A stretch of DNA of 64,000 nucleotides. Origin: Zygaena filipendulae. Lineage: Eukaryota > Arthropoda > Insecta > Lepidoptera > Zygaenidae. The stretch lies in the NCBI GenBank assembly GCA_907165275.2, contig OU015673.1, forward strand, positions 5,979,001 through 6,043,000, in the 5' to 3' direction. Positions 31,205 to 42,244 of the stretch are shown piece by piece. How positions within the stretch are numbered: position 1 is the stretch's first letter; each line of letters begins with the position of its first letter. The position numbers were made by a program, and so were the translations under genes. The notes under the pieces were generated by a model. The model saw only the letters and a list, made by a program, of their open reading frames with translations, ran no database searches and was not told the origin of the DNA.

Positions 31205-31760
31205 AACGTGTTGTTGAAATAACTAAAAACTAGAAAGTAGTTTGCTTATAATCAACTTCCGAATCCATCGCACCATGTTTTAATAAGGCCTAGGTCATAT
31301 TTTTTCATTTTTACTAGGTCATTGACACGTAGGTGCGGGCGTAGCGCTTAAAGTTTCGTAGATAGGTCACCTCAAAACTAATGTCTTATTTAGTTTTGTA
31401 TTTTTATTTGAACCAAGCTTTCAATCAATTTTTTTTTTTTTGTTTTTGTAAATTTTATATTCAAATAGTATAAATTTTATTTGGAAATCGCATGCAGTTT
31501 GCACTTGTTAGTATATGTAGTGACACTTATCCTATTATTTGATGCTAATTTGTTTTTTTACTGTAACTGTTAGTGTTTACTATGTTGGTGTAACTTTTAA
31601 ACAAATAAATAAATGTTGAATAACTTTTAAACTATTAATGGTTTAGAAAAAATTCAGATTTTAATCATAATATTTTAAACCATATATTATTGTTTATTTT
31701 ATTAAATGGGGTGTATCAAGTTTTTGGTTAATTCATTAACAGGTTGTATAAGAAAGAATT
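31205..31760 (+). repeat. dispersed repeat family B, copy 2, interrupted
   Basis: Matches copy 1 at 31205-31383 and again from 31612 (ATGTTGAATAACTTTTAAAC) to about 31760 (GTTTTTGGTTAATTCATTAAC). The gap is a separate insert. Confidence 0.65.
31384..31611 (+). mobile_element. 228-bp retroposon-like insert in family B copy 2
   Basis: Begins TCTTATTTAGTTTTG and ends in an AAAT-repeat tail (ACAAATAAATAA). It is bounded by AATG on both sides (31380-31383, 31612-31615). The copy at 8170 shows the empty site. The A-rich tail suggests a truncated LINE or SINE; the source is not recognised. Confidence 0.6.
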
Positions 31761-31954
31761 CTTGATTAAAATTATCTTTTACATTAACATTCACGACCTA
31801 GTGACCGTGGAATAGTTGTTTAAAAAAACAATTATAAAAAAAACGTCTGACTACATATTGTCTACACCAGTAGAAAGTATAAAGAAAGTGAACTCGTAAT
31901 TATATACAAAGTGAAACGAAGTGATTTGAAATTGGCTTATTTTATTAACATACT

Positions 31955-32204
31955 TACTAGCGGTGCCCCGCGGTTTCACCCGCGTGAGTTTCGGAACTCC
32001 AGCAGAAACTTCAAATTAAAATTTCGACCAAAAAATAACTTTCTGGGTAGCTACCCTTATTACCTAAGGGTATAAACAATAGCCTACGACCTATTTTCAG
32101 ACCTACCAAATATACACAGAAAATTTTATAAAAATCGGTCAAGGCGTTTCGGAGGACTGCGATAACAAACAATGTGACACAAGATTTTTATATATTACAG
32201 ATAT
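31955..32204 (+). repeat. family A repeat, A5 type, full
   Basis: CTAGCGGTGCCCCGCGG head, CGCGTGAGTTTCGGAACTCC, TTTCTGGGTAGCTACCC, GTCAAGGCGTTTCGGAGG, end TATATATTACAGATA. It defines the A5 body. Confidence 0.75.
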
Positions 32205-32697
32205 AATACAGATGTTGAAGGGTATAACTAATAGATAGGTATAGTCAATTGTACAATTAAGTTGAATCTTGTCTGGATTGTCTAGATAATGAAGAAAAAT
32301 CCTCTAATTCGTTTCTGTTTCTAAAGAAAGTTATTTCATGTCAGTGGAAATAAAACAAAGGAAAATTCAAATAAATTTTGCAGAACAAGGATTTGCAAAT
32401 AATTTATAAATAAATGTAGATAATATTAAGTTATGCAAATTTAAACAGTCAAGTCCCTATAAATATTTACTTCATTTTGTTAAAATCCTCAACATCAAGC
32501 TCACCTAGTTAGAAATAAAAAGAGATTTAGACAAAAAGTATTGCCACTTTTTTGTATAGTTTATCAAAGGTTTTAAGTATGCGGGACTAACATGGATATA
32601 TCTACTAAATAACCCGTAAAATCAAATCAACGGCAATTGTACCTAAATACATATAATTCACCTAAATCAGCATAAATGTTTTCAGTTTAAAACTATA
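32205..32697. other. no recognisable feature
   Basis: AT-rich; nothing supportable. Confidence 0.4.
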
Positions 32698-33187
32698 CCA
32701 TCTAATATATATAAATCACGTGTCACGTTGTTTGTCCGCAATGGACTCCGAAACTACTGAATCGATTGTGATGAAGTTTGGTCACTATGTTGTATTTGGC
32801 CCAACTTAAAAGATAGAATTCCCGCGGGAACTCCGGCACTAATGCGGGGAACAGCTAGACATAGAGTACTTTTTTCCCGCAACCTCCGCGGGAACTCCGA
32901 AATTACCGCGGATGAAATTGCGGGGGACAGCTAGTCTTAATATATATAAATCACGTGTCACGTTGTTTGTCCACGATGAACTCCGAAACTACTGAACGGA
33001 TTTTGATAAAATTTTGTAACCATTTATATTATGGTCCAACTTAAAAGATAGGATAGTTTTTATCCAGGAATTCCCGCGGGAACTCCAGAACTCAGGGGTA
33101 CAAAGAAGGACGTAGAGTACTTTTTCCCGGAATTCCCGCGGGAACTCCGAAATTACCGCGGATGAAATCGCAGGGGACAGCTAGTTA
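32698..33187 (-). repeat. two A4-type family A copies in direct tandem
   Basis: 32698-32937 and 32937-33187 each start CTAATATATATAAATCACG or TTAATATATATAAATCACG and end GGGGACAGCTAGT. The first has an extra GCGGGGAACAGCTAG at 32847-32861, so it already contains part of a third end. Confidence 0.8.
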
Positions 33188-33812
33188 TAATATAAAATAC
33201 ATAAAATGGAGAACTTCGTTTTTAACGTCGCAATTTTTAACGACGTGAAATCTGTGGGTTTTTTTTAGTGAACATGACCACCCACGTTGACTCTACCTAG
33301 ATAGCGGAGAGAGCGTAGGTACGGTATATTTATATAGCGAAGGAAAGGCGTCGCTACCGAAATTTATTGCCGTCGCGTCATAAAAAATCCTAGAAACAGA
33401 AATATAAAATTACTAGCCAAAACTGGAAGCAAGTTCTTGCAAAATTAACATAAAAAATTAGAATTTTTTTTTACATAATATTCTCCTTGATTTTTTAAAT
33501 AAAATTAATTTGGAAAATATGGTTTTTGTAACGGATAGCAAATGGTATGACCGCTCTAATAATAGCCTTAAGTTTTTGTTGAAACTTAAAGCGATTTTTG
33601 TTATGTTCTATTATTCTATGGGATTTTTGAACAGTGGAGTTTCACATTGACAGTTTTTTAAGAGTGTTTCGAAATAAGTATATGCTTATTTTAAAGTGAT
33701 TATTTTCATGTCTGACAACATTGATATTGTAATCTATTGCACCATACTATATTGCGATCTGTACAACTAGGTAACTGTACACTGCCGTTATAACAAAAAT
33801 TAGCGCATTTAT
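33188..33812. other. no recognisable feature
   Basis: Unassigned sequence with a poly-T run near 33251; no coding pattern. Confidence 0.4.
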
Positions 33813-34001
33813 AACTAATATTATAAATGCGAAAGTGAGTTTGTTTGTTTGTTACGCTTTCAGGGCTTAACGGCTCAACCACTCACCATCGAATTTTGCA
33901 TACACGTTGTCATTGGTACAGAGGAGGAGATACTTTTTGTCCCGGAGTTCCCGCGGGAACTCCGAAACTAACGCGGGTGGAACCGCGGGGAACAGCTAGT
34001 A
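33813..34001 (-). repeat. family A repeat, A1 type, complete
   Basis: CTAATATTATAAATGCGAAAG, GTTTGTTACGCTTTCAGGGC, TTCCCGCGGGAACTCC, end CGCGGGGAACAGCTAGTAT. Confidence 0.8.
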
Positions 34002-34343
34002 TGAAAATAAATTAATAGAGTCCTCTTATTTGAGCTGTATGAGAACTTCTACAGTTAATAATAAAGTACCGCATACGCTCCGCTCTGTATCGCTTCGTCG
34101 CAGTGGAGAGCTACCTTTAAACGTGATAAACACTTGTACCTAGGTCCATCCCATTGATCGCATTCGGATCACGTCACGTTTTAATCACCTTTGTTTGTGG
34201 AATGTGTCCGTCGTTCGGTTCGATCATAAATCCAAAGCAAATTTTATGCCTGCACAGTAAACAGTAAATATTACAGTTATTTACAAACATTAACTACAGA
34301 GTTATATTCTACCTACTTACTTGATTAGTACCAATAGGGATGT

Positions 34344-34664
34344 GGACTACTTTTGAAAATCAAAATTCTAATTAGTTCGTCAGTTAGAAAATAAAAAAAA
34401 CAATAGACACGTATTTTTTGCTTTTTCAAATAAATCAAAATATACAGAGATAAAGCGCATTAAAGTTTAGGGTGAGGGGGTCGTGACGTCACTAACCGCT
34501 AAAACCGCCATACAAACTGACAGAATAGTGACGTCACGCGAAATTTCAACTCAATATATCGCCGTTATTTTTTGATTACGTATAAAAAGAAAAAATACGT
34601 GTCCAATATTTTTTAATAATCTACAAGACGGACTAAAAAATAAAAATTAGTCAACATGCCCATT
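34344..34664. mobile_element. fold-back MITE carrying two CRE-like palindromes (family D), copy 1
   Basis: Left end GGGATGTGGACTACTTTTG, and inverted right end GGGCATGTTGACTAATTTTT. Inner arms share AGACACGTATTTTTTGC and GGACACGTATTTTTTC. Two TGACGTCA motifs lie in the centre (34484-34491 and 34530-34537). Related fragments are at 48663-48898 and near 62700-62850. Superfamily unknown. Confidence 0.6.
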
Positions 34665-35201
34665 CTAGTGGTTAACTAATCTGATTATAAGTGGGTTCGC
34701 TTCTTACTGGAGTGTTGCATTGCACTTTATTAATTACAAACGAGTCGGAACCGGGAATATAGCTCTATGCGTAAGCATCCCTATATCCCAAAAGCATTAT
34801 ACCGTTTGATAACACTATAATTGGACAATGGACATCCTTCCTCGGACATTTTAAGCTACAATAATCTTCTAATGGAACCTTGCCAATCCTATTGTGAGAG
34901 GTTTACGCCAGCACCAAATTGCAGTCGAGCCAAAACTACAAATAAGATTAAGGCTCTGACAAGAGATAAACTAGTGAGAACCGATACAAAAAATCATATT
35001 AATTTTATTATTATATGCCTATTCAAAGATAATTAATTCATTTGAAAATAAATCGATGAGATAGGTAATTTAGTTGAAAACCTCAAAAAGTTGTCTTTTT
35101 CGGCACATTTTATTTAAAAATTTTGTATAAAGTTAAAATTTAAAATATATATAATAAATAAAATTATCATTTAAAATTATTATTTACCTATACATATGTA
35201 C
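34665..35201. other. no recognisable feature
   Basis: A 71-codon frame at 34821-35036 has no known domain and is not called. Confidence 0.35.
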
Positions 35202-35416
35202 TACTAGCTGTCCCGCGCGGTTTCACGCACGATAATTTCGGAGTTCCCGCGGGAATTCCGGATTACAATATAGCCTATGTTACTCAAGGATAATGTAGCT
35301 TTCTAATGGTGAAAGAATTTTTGAAATCGGTCCAGTAGTTTTTGAGTTAAATCGTAACAAACAAACAAACAAATAAACAAAAAATCAAATCTTCCTCTTT
35401 ATAACATTAGTATAGA
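35202..35416 (+). repeat. family A repeat, A2 type, complete
   Basis: CTAGCTGTCCCGCGCGG, TTCCCGCGGGAATTCCGG, CTCAAGGATAATGTAGC, (AAAC)n and the end CTCTTTATAACATTAGTATA. Confidence 0.8.
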
Positions 35417-35756
35417 TACCCACATAATATTCTTCTTTTTAACTGGTATATCTTAGAGTAAAAGCGATTTTTACTAGCGGTCGACCTCATTATAGGTCGA
35501 CTACTATGGGCCTTAACAAGCAAATGCAATTCAGAATTTTTATCAAGAAAGTGCATAACATATAATATAATATGCCAAGTGTATAATTTCTTAAGGAATG
35601 GTTCCTTAGGTAAGTACCTACTAGATAGTATTGTCATGTACATATTTTCATAAAATGTATTTCAAATTTTCATGACTTCTATGATTGCGATGAAATTTCG
35701 AGCGTTTTTACAACTATCTGGATTGAAGACAGAGTTTGTAGACCTAGTATATTTTT

Positions 35757-35906
35757 ACTATACGTTCCCCCGCGATCTCTTTCGCGGTAATTTCGGAGTT
35801 CCTGTGGGAATTCCGAGTTAAAAAGTCACTTAGAAACACTGTATCTCCCTATAAATTAATGAAAAAATCAAATCAAATCTTTTCTTTTTGTAACATTAGT
35901 ACAGAT
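35757..35906 (+). repeat. family A repeat, A2 type, internally deleted
   Basis: CGTTCCCCCGCGATCTC, GCGGTAATTTCGGAGTTCC, AGAAACACTGTATCTCCC, then a shortened tail TTTTTGTAACATTAGTACAG. Confidence 0.65.
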
Positions 35907-35914
35907 CTAAAAAT

Positions 35915-36136
35915 GTGTACATTAAGAAATATTACATTTGTAGAGAATTATTACGTCAAAATTTTCTCCGAGGTTTTGAGGTCGTGCTCGACCTTCATAC
36001 GCCAGCTAGAATACCTACTGGAACTATTCAAAAAGTATTTCGAGAATATTTTGGACGGTTTTCTGAAAGGGCCTATAGAGCTCAACTAAAACCAAACGGC
36101 GAGCATTGTCCTACTTGGCACCGGTTTCACGTTTGA
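35915..36136 (+). other. unrecognised 73-codon open frame
   Basis: The C-terminal half reads PARIPTGTIQKVFREYFGRF, then SERAYRAQLKPNGEHCPTW and HRFHV, which looks more protein-like than most frames here (basic, few low-complexity runs). No upstream promoter, splice site or relative is recognisable. It may be a fragment of a mobile-element protein or chance. Confidence 0.15.
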
Positions 36137-36790
36137 ATTTGCATTTCTTGTACATTTCACTAGACGTCACGTAACCCTATATTCGACAGTATAGACTGTA
36201 GAAAAATGCTAATTGAAGATCAAATAACTAATTAGTTGTGACCCCGTATTGATAAGTAGGTAGGTATAGCAACGACTGTTTGAGAACTCCGTTTCTTTTT
36301 CTAGAGGACAGAAAATTTTATATTATATTTCTAGGACCGACAAAGATACCAGATCTGTAATTTTACGAAAAATATGTATTTTTAGAACTTTCTAAGTGAA
36401 TGGCCCTAATTTTTTTTTTTTTAAAGAAAAAATTGCCTTAAAAATAAATACGTTTAGTATAGCTGTTTCCTAAATCGTATTTTACCCTGAAACTGCGTGA
36501 ATTTTGAGATTCCCTCGGGATCTCTAGGTTTCGAGTTAAAAACTAACTTATTGTCTTTATGTTTAATGAGAATTTTCTTGACAAACTTTAAACCACAATT
36601 CTTTTGGTAAGGGTGAATTTTTTAAAACAATTTATTTTGTTGAATTCATGTATTACCAATTCTTGTAATTTATCTTTGTTGCAATATTTTGTAATAATAT
36701 GAGAGTGTTAGTAAGAAATAATAAAAAGACAATTTATAGTTTTTTCTAAACAAAAACAAACAAACTCTGACTATTTATTACATTATCCTT
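36137..36790. other. mostly featureless
   Basis: 36470-36560 faintly resembles a family A head (GCTGTTTCCTAAATCG, GATTCCCTCGGGATCTC). Otherwise AT-rich. Confidence 0.35.
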
Positions 36791-36948
36791 TACTATTATA
36801 TATGAGAAAGTGAGTTTGTTTGTTTATTTGTTTGTTTGTTACGCTTTCACGACTCAACGGCTCAACCGATCATCATAAAATTTTCTAAATACAGGGATAC
36901 AGCGAACTATGAAATTAACACGGGTGAAACCGCGGGGAGCAGCTAGTA
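36791..36948 (-). repeat. family A repeat, A1 type, internally deleted
   Basis: GTTTGTTACGCTTTCACGAC, GGCTCAACCGATCATCATAA, end CGCGGGGAGCAGCTAGTAT. It lacks the TACTTTTTATCCCGG segment. Confidence 0.7.
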
Positions 36949-37262
36949 TTTCGGTAAGAACCCAAAATCCAAAGAAAAAAAAACCGAATGCAATAAAAAA
37001 AAGTTAAAGGAGAAAAGATTTTCACGATTGAAATGATTCCATGAATGCTCTTTTATCAACAGCGACACCGTGTTACCAGCCAGCGTATTTTTACGTCTTC
37101 CCGGAAATTCTATTCATCTTATTGTTAAAGAGGAAGTAATTCACAGATTGTAATTGAAATTCGAAATTCAATCGAGATACTCGGATCGATCGGTATCCCA
37201 ATGAAATTGTTTTGTGAGTTTTTTTAATGTCGCCGGCACAGAACAGAAAATAACAATTTAGA

Positions 37263-37430
37263 AGGGACATCAACTTATTTTAGTATGAAAACAGATGAAA
37301 ACCAGTGTCTAGTCTAGTGCTATCCCAACAAAAAAAGTTTTGGGCGAGTTAGAGCATTTGCTCTAACTTCCTTTGCAACGGTAGCGCGCCTGTCCCGCTT
37401 ACATGTCCTCTCTAGTTAATTTATTTGCTC
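37263..37430 (-). repeat. dispersed repeat family C, copy 2
   Basis: Inverse of 14990-15300: AGAAGGGACATCAACTT, GATGAAAACCAGTGTC, GTTAGAGCATTTGCTCTAAC, CTTTGCAACGGTAGCGCGCC, CATGTCCTCTCTAGTTA. The central part is deleted relative to copy 1. Confidence 0.7.
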
Positions 37431-37950
37431 TGTGGTCGCCGACAAGGGTTTGGGAATTCTCAACGTGGAATGTAAATTTCTCAACAGCTGTTTCCGATGC
37501 CATTAGCATAATTATCAGCCAGTATCTGCCTATTGTTAGAAGCAGTAGGTATTTATTATTTCTTTTTGCACAACCACTTTAGGTGCCTGCGTAAGGTCTC
37601 TTGCTAAGTATTCTTATAATCTAATAAACGTTAGTAGATTATCATCTGGCTGGCATATAGCCAAGACTGCCAAGAGTGCTCGAACCGCATTGCCTTGCCT
37701 TAACAAGGTTTTTGTTAACATCTAGATATAACATTTCGTTACATTTGCTGTGGAAATAAAGTAACCAAATATGTTTTTATTTTAAAATGAAAATAAACAA
37801 GCAAGTATGAATTTTTTTCATTCAGGCTATTCTATCGTTGTTTCCATATCTCGGACTTTTTTCGCATTAAAAAAAGATAAAAACACACGTAATATTATTA
37901 TTGGTTCTTGCTACCACTGATCGGTGTGAATTCGGTGACAAGCCAACTAT

Positions 37951-38000
37951 GGGGGGGGGGGGGGGGGTAGATGGGCTAAGTCGACTCCCCGAAGGGGAGG
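37951..38000 (+). repeat. 17-base guanine run followed by a GC hairpin
   Basis: G17 at 37951-37967, then CTCCCCGAAGGGGAG at 37986-38000 (6-bp stem, GAA loop). The run can form a G-quadruplex, and its exact length may be a sequencing estimate. Confidence 0.8.
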
Positions 38001-38159
38001 CAGCAGAGGTTTTTATTCCGGAATATTTATTTTTTTCATTTCATTTATTTTGATCATCCCCCCCGCAAAAATTGGTTGACGTGGACTGCATACGAAATTT
38101 TTGTATTGTTCGTCTATACGATATCTTTGATGATGACGATGTCTTTGGTATAAGATATA

Positions 38160-38365
38160 CTACTAATATTATAAATATGAAAGTGTGGATGTTTGGATGT
38201 TTGGATGTTTGTTACTCAATCACGCAAAAAATACTGAACGGATTTGGATAAAATTTGCATGTACGTTGTCAGGGGTACAGAGAAGGACATGGTGTAGTTT
38301 TTATCCTGGAATTCCCGCATGAACTCCGAAATTACCGCAGGTGAAACCGCGGGGCACAACTTGTA
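38160..38365 (-). repeat. family A repeat, A1 type, complete
   Basis: TACTAATATTATAAATATG, three GGATGTTT units, CAGGGGTACAGAGAAGGAC, end CGCGGGGCACAACTTGTAT. Confidence 0.8.
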
Positions 38366-38461
38366 TTATTATAAAGTTTCATCAAAATCCATTCAGTATA
38401 GTTTTTGCGTGAAAGATTAACAAACATACATCCATACATACAAACTTTCGCGTTTATAATA
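38366..38461 (+). repeat. family A tail interrupted by mariner
   Basis: AAAGTTTCATCAAAATCCATT, TTTTGCGTGAAAGATTAAC and TTTCGCGTTTATAATA. After the mariner, TATTAGTAAG resumes at 39753, restoring the usual TTTATAATATTAGTAAG end. Confidence 0.75.
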
Positions 38462-39752
38462 CGTGGGGCGCACTATAAGTTTCCGGAATGAATATGAAAA
38501 AATACTATTAAAGGTACAAAATTAATTTATTGTTTTTCAAAATAATCTCCCTTGGCGTCTATGCACTTTTTCATTCGATGAAACCAGTTTTGAAAACTTT
38601 TGTGCCACTCCTCTGTGGTGACCTCTGAAACGTGTTTTTCATACTCCTCGACAGCCTCTTCTGGTGATGAAAATCGTTGACCGCGTAATTGGTTCTTAAT
38701 TTTTGGGAACAGAAAAAAGTCACAAGGTGCCAGGTCGGGACTGTATGCAGGATGACTCATGAGTTCTACATTTTTCGCCTTCAAAAAGTCGTTTGTCTGT
38801 CTGGCCGTGTGAGAACTAGCATTGTCGTGGTGCAGGATGATACGGCGTTTACGGTTATTTTTACGGAGTTCGTCAATAACTTCCGGCAAACAAATGGTCG
38901 TGTACCAGTCACTATTCACTGTACGACGATTCTCTAAAGCAACAGTAGCCACGTGTCCAGTTTTATTAAAAAAAGAAGCAATCATCCGCTTAGATGCACT
39001 TTTCACGCGCGCCACTTTGGTTGGTTTCGGCTCATCTTGAAAGACCCATACGCTCGATTGCTGCTTTGTTTTGGGATCGTAGCAATAAATCCATGTTTCG
39101 TCACCTGTTACTATGTCCCACACCAAATTTGACGCACCTTCGTTGAATCTGGTAAGCATGGCACTGCACCAAGTGACGCGGTCCGTTTTTTGAGCCTCGG
39201 TCAAGTTGTGTGGGATCCACCGCGAGCACAGCTTTCTCACACCCAAATGTTTGTGTAGGATTAATTGTATTTGACTCATGCCTATTTCTAAGGATGCGCG
39301 AATTTCATGGTAGGTCACATGCCTGTCTGTTTCAACCATACGGCGCACAGCATCGATGTTTTTGTTGGTCACAGCGGTGGACGGCCGACCATCGCGAGAT
39401 TCGTCACTGAGATTGATACGACCACGCTTGAATTCTGCAAACCAGCTATAAACAGTTGTCTTGCATGGTGCTTCATTGCCAAAAGCTGTTTCAAGCCGAG
39501 CGATGCTCTGTTGAGCTGTCAAATTACACTTAAAATCGTAGAAAATCATACTACGAAAATTTTCCCGAGTTAAATCCATGTTGATGCAGACACACAATTT
39601 TTTAAATGGCGCCACAAGGTAAAAACAAAAGACAGTCAGATGAAACAAACTGCATTCTACAGCCAAAGAGTTCTATTTTCAAATGTTGCAATACATTTTT
39701 AAATATTGTTTATGTAAGTGGCCAGTTCCGGAAACTTACAGTGCGCCCTATG
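38462..39752 (-). mobile_element. mariner transposon, apparently intact (1291 bp)
   Basis: Terminal inverted repeats of 27 bp at 38462-38488 and 39726-39752 match except three positions. The shared core is GGGCGCACT, A/G, TAAGTTTCCGGAA. TA target duplications sit at 38460-38461 and 39753-39754. One uninterrupted transposase gene fills the inside. It is inserted in the tail of a family A repeat. Confidence 0.95.
38527..39579 (-). CDS. mariner transposase, DD34D type
   Basis: 350 aa, the normal length for mariner. It cuts and pastes the surrounding element by recognising its ends in the nucleus. N-terminal paired helix-turn-helix DNA-binding region at residues 1-115 (GRPSTAV near 64-70 at the second motif). 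The linker WIPHNLTE (121-128) corresponds to the family's WVPHEL. Catalytic aspartates are D160 in VTGDETW, D252 in HHDNASSH and D287 in PCDFFLFP, with exactly 34 residues between the last two, and YSPDLAP at 279-285. The start at 39579 gives MDLTRENFRS, aligned with other mariners; the frame also extends 29 codons upstream. No stop or frameshift is seen, so it may be active. The subfamily is not assigned. Confidence 0.95.
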   Translation of the reverse strand: MDLTRENFRSMIFYDFKCNLTAQQSIARLETAFGNEAPCKTTVYSWFAEFKRGRINLSDESRDGRPSTAVTNKNIDAVRRMVETDRHVTYHEIRASLEIGMSQIQLILHKHLGVRKLCSRWIPHNLTEAQKTDRVTWCSAMLTRFNEGASNLVWDIVTGDETWIYCYDPKTKQQSSVWVFQDEPKPTKVARVKSASKRMIASFFNKTGHVATVALENRRTVNSDWYTTICLPEVIDELRKNNRKRRIILHHDNASSHTARQTNDFLKAKNVELMSHPAYSPDLAPCDFFLFPKIKNQLRGQRFSSPEEAVEEYEKHVSEVTTEEWHKSFQNWFHRMKKCIDAKGDYFEKQ

Positions 39753-39762
39753 TATTAGTAAG

Positions 39763-40046
39763 CATTCTACAAACGTGATCCGAAGGGTTATAATTTTCTC
39801 GCCACTCGATCACAATACTGTGACATATTAATACAGTTTTCGTGTATTTGAAACAGGCACCCTACCTATCTACTTCTATAACTAGAATGTAGAAAGCTTT
39901 AATAAATTCCTCTAGTTGTCATTAATGTCATGCAACAGTGCTCGAAGAAAAGGTGTTCACCTGTGAACTAAATAATAATAATAATAATAATTAAATAATA
40001 ATAAAATAATAAAAATTTATATCTACTGTAAAAAACCTAAATTTAA
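39763..40046. other. no gene; AAT-rich microsatellites
   Basis: (AAT)n blocks at 39971-40010 and 40049-40087. The second is the tail of the retroelement that follows. Confidence 0.5.
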
Positions 40047-40056
40047 GAACAATAAA

Positions 40057-40087
<31 letters not shown>

Positions 40088-40395
40088 GTTTTTATTAAAG
40101 GCAAAAAACCCAATCTACACAATAAAAGTGTCACAACATATATACATAATACACATACACAATATTATATGCTTATCAACTATCTGGGAATGTTAAAAAA
40201 CTATTACCAGGTGTCTTGGTCAACATACTAACTATTTTATATTATTATTTTGATGCACAGGTCAGATAGCCAATATCTAAATATATTGCTGGACATTCCA
40301 TCGCAAACCACCCGAAGGATGCCGTTGCTAGACGCCCGGAGTCTCTCCCAAAAAGATGCTACTCTTTTCCTCATCATCACTAAAGTCCTTACATA
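40047..40395 (-). mobile_element. LINE remnant: C-terminal coding scrap, 3' UTR and (TTA)n tail
   Basis: On the minus strand from 40395 a frame reads VMRKRVASFWERLRASSNG, then ILRVVCDGM and YWLSDLCI, ending at a stop at 40239-40237. This resembles the extreme C-terminus of lepidopteran non-LTR reverse transcriptases as I recall them. A noncoding stretch ending TTTAATAAAAACTTATTA with a TTA-repeat tail follows. It is 5'-truncated and dead. Confidence 0.6.
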
Positions 40396-40482
40396 ATATG
40401 AAATTGGCGTTTAGTCGTACTGGCCTCTTTGATTTCAAATATCTGCTCTTTGGTTAGGTATTCCAATTTCAAATTTATACAG

Positions 40483-40682
40483 CTACTAGCTGACCCCCGC
40501 GGTTTCACCCGCGGTAATTTCGGAGTTCCCGCGATAATTCCGATAAAAAGTACCCTACACTCAGGATCACGGTAGCTTTTTATAAGTGAAAGAATTTTTA
40601 AAATTGTTTTACTAGATCCAGAGATTACCCCCTACAACGTCACAAACTTACAAACTTTTGCTCTTTTATATTAGTAGAGATT
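40483..40682 (+). repeat. family A repeat, A2 variant
   Basis: CTAGCTGACCCCCGCGG head, CACTCAGGATCACGGTAGC, CCAGAGATTACCCCCTAC, end CTTTTATATTAGTAGAG. The same variant as the last two copies of the 10105 cluster. Confidence 0.8.
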
Positions 40683-41124
40683 TACTCATGTTTTTGTGTT
40701 GTGAAAACCTTAATTTGTATTGCGTCACTCAGTTTACAAAATGGAAATAGTTGATGGTGATTAATTTCACCTATTATTATTATTCAAGATCTTTACAATC
40801 TATTGTAACTGATACAATATATACCTACTCTGATGGACTAAATAGAATTTTGAAATTTTTTTTGTTGTCACCAGAAACAGAAAATAAAATTTATTATATA
40901 GAATGTCTTGGACATTAATAAACTAAAACTAAACTTAACCTAACCTAATAATAACAATTAAATATGATACAAGAGCTAAAATATATTATTAAAAGGAGTC
41001 CCTTTAGGCAAGGCTCCGATGATACTGGCAGCGTTCCGTAATTTTGATTTTTATACCTTGTCATCATGTCCATTTTGCGTGTTGTGTTTTTTCCCATATC
41101 GTAGATATGAAACTCGATAAAAAT
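40683..41124. other. no recognisable feature
   Basis: AT-rich; no gene seen. Confidence 0.4.
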
Positions 41125-41337
41125 CTAATATATACTTATAAATCACGTGTCACGTTGTTTGTCCGCGATGGACTCCGAAACTACTGAACGGATTTTGATA
41201 AATTTTTGCAACCATTTATAATATGGTCCAACTTAAAAGATAGGATAGTTTTTATCCCGGAATTCCCTCGGGAACTGAAGGACTCCGCGGGAACTCCGAA
41301 ATTACCGCGGATGAAATCGCGGGGGACAGCTAGTAGA
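41125..41337 (-). repeat. family A repeat, A4 type
   Basis: CTAATATATACTTATAAATC, CACGTTGTTTGTCCGCG, end CGCGGGGGACAGCTAGTAG. Shorter than 5266 by an internal deletion after GGGAACTGAAGGAC. Confidence 0.75.
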
Positions 41338-41535
41338 ATATATTCTACATAGAGACTCAGATATCTGCGTCTTCAAATAACCACCCGAGTACATATAAAA
41401 TATACATAGATACGGTGTTTTTCCTTTGCGAAATTAATGAACAGTGAAAACGCTCTTCAGTGTTCATTGAAGCAAAAGAAATGGTTTATCTAAACGGTAC
41501 CGCTGAAATAAAACGTATACTTAATTTTTCTATTT

Positions 41536-41718
41536 AGTTTTTTCTAAGGTTTCAGCTTCGGCAACGACTGGACTGATTTTAACGGGACTTTCACTGGCAG
41601 ATATACCTAGCTGATGTTATAAGGAGTAAAGTAGGCTACTTTTATTTTAGAAAAAAAAAAATCGTTCCTGCGTGAATTCCGAAACTCACGCGGGTGAAAC
41701 TGCGGGGCACAGCTAGTT
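41536..41718 (-). repeat. family A repeat, A5-like
   Basis: AACGACTGGACTGATTTTAAC, GGGACTTTCACTGGC, ATTCCGAAACTCACGCGGG, end CGGGGCACAGCTAGTTA. Confidence 0.7.
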
Positions 41719-42055
41719 ATAAAATTAAGTTATACTGTATAATGCTAATGTTTTATTCTGAATAATTAAGTGAGAATAAAATTTCGTAAGTTACCAAACC
41801 GAGAATTTAAAATCATCCATGAGATATTATTATTATATTATTATATGAGACCTCCCTGTATTAACTCCAATTGTTAACAATGATTTTAATATTATAAGAA
41901 GAAAACTCATTTGTGTAGAAGTTAGGTACTTACGGCTTGGTGCGTCTCCTTTTTGCCTAAACCTGTATAAATACACGCTGTTATTTTAAACGAGAGATAT
42001 GTTCAAGCTCTTGATAATTCATGTTTTCATAACATTGATAAAAAAATATATTATA

Positions 42056-42244
42056 ATAGCTGTGCCCCGCGGAACCCGCGGTAATTTCGGAGTTTCCGTG
42101 AGAATTCCGGGATAAAAAGTACCCTATGTTCTTCTCTGTACCCCTGACAACGTGCATGCCAAATTTCATCCAAATGCGTTCAGCCGTTTTTGCGTGATTG
42201 AGTAACCAAACATCCACACTTTCACATTTATAATATTAGTAGGA
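42056..42244 (+). repeat. family A repeat, A1 type
   Basis: ATAGCTGTGCCCCGCGGAAC (the TTTCACC spacer is deleted), full A1 middle, and a single AAACATCC before CACACTTTCACATTTATAA and TATTAGTAGG. Confidence 0.8.

Noticed and set aside
38689..39573. Several plus-strand frames within the mariner
   Set aside because: Shadows of the transposase gene on the opposite strand.
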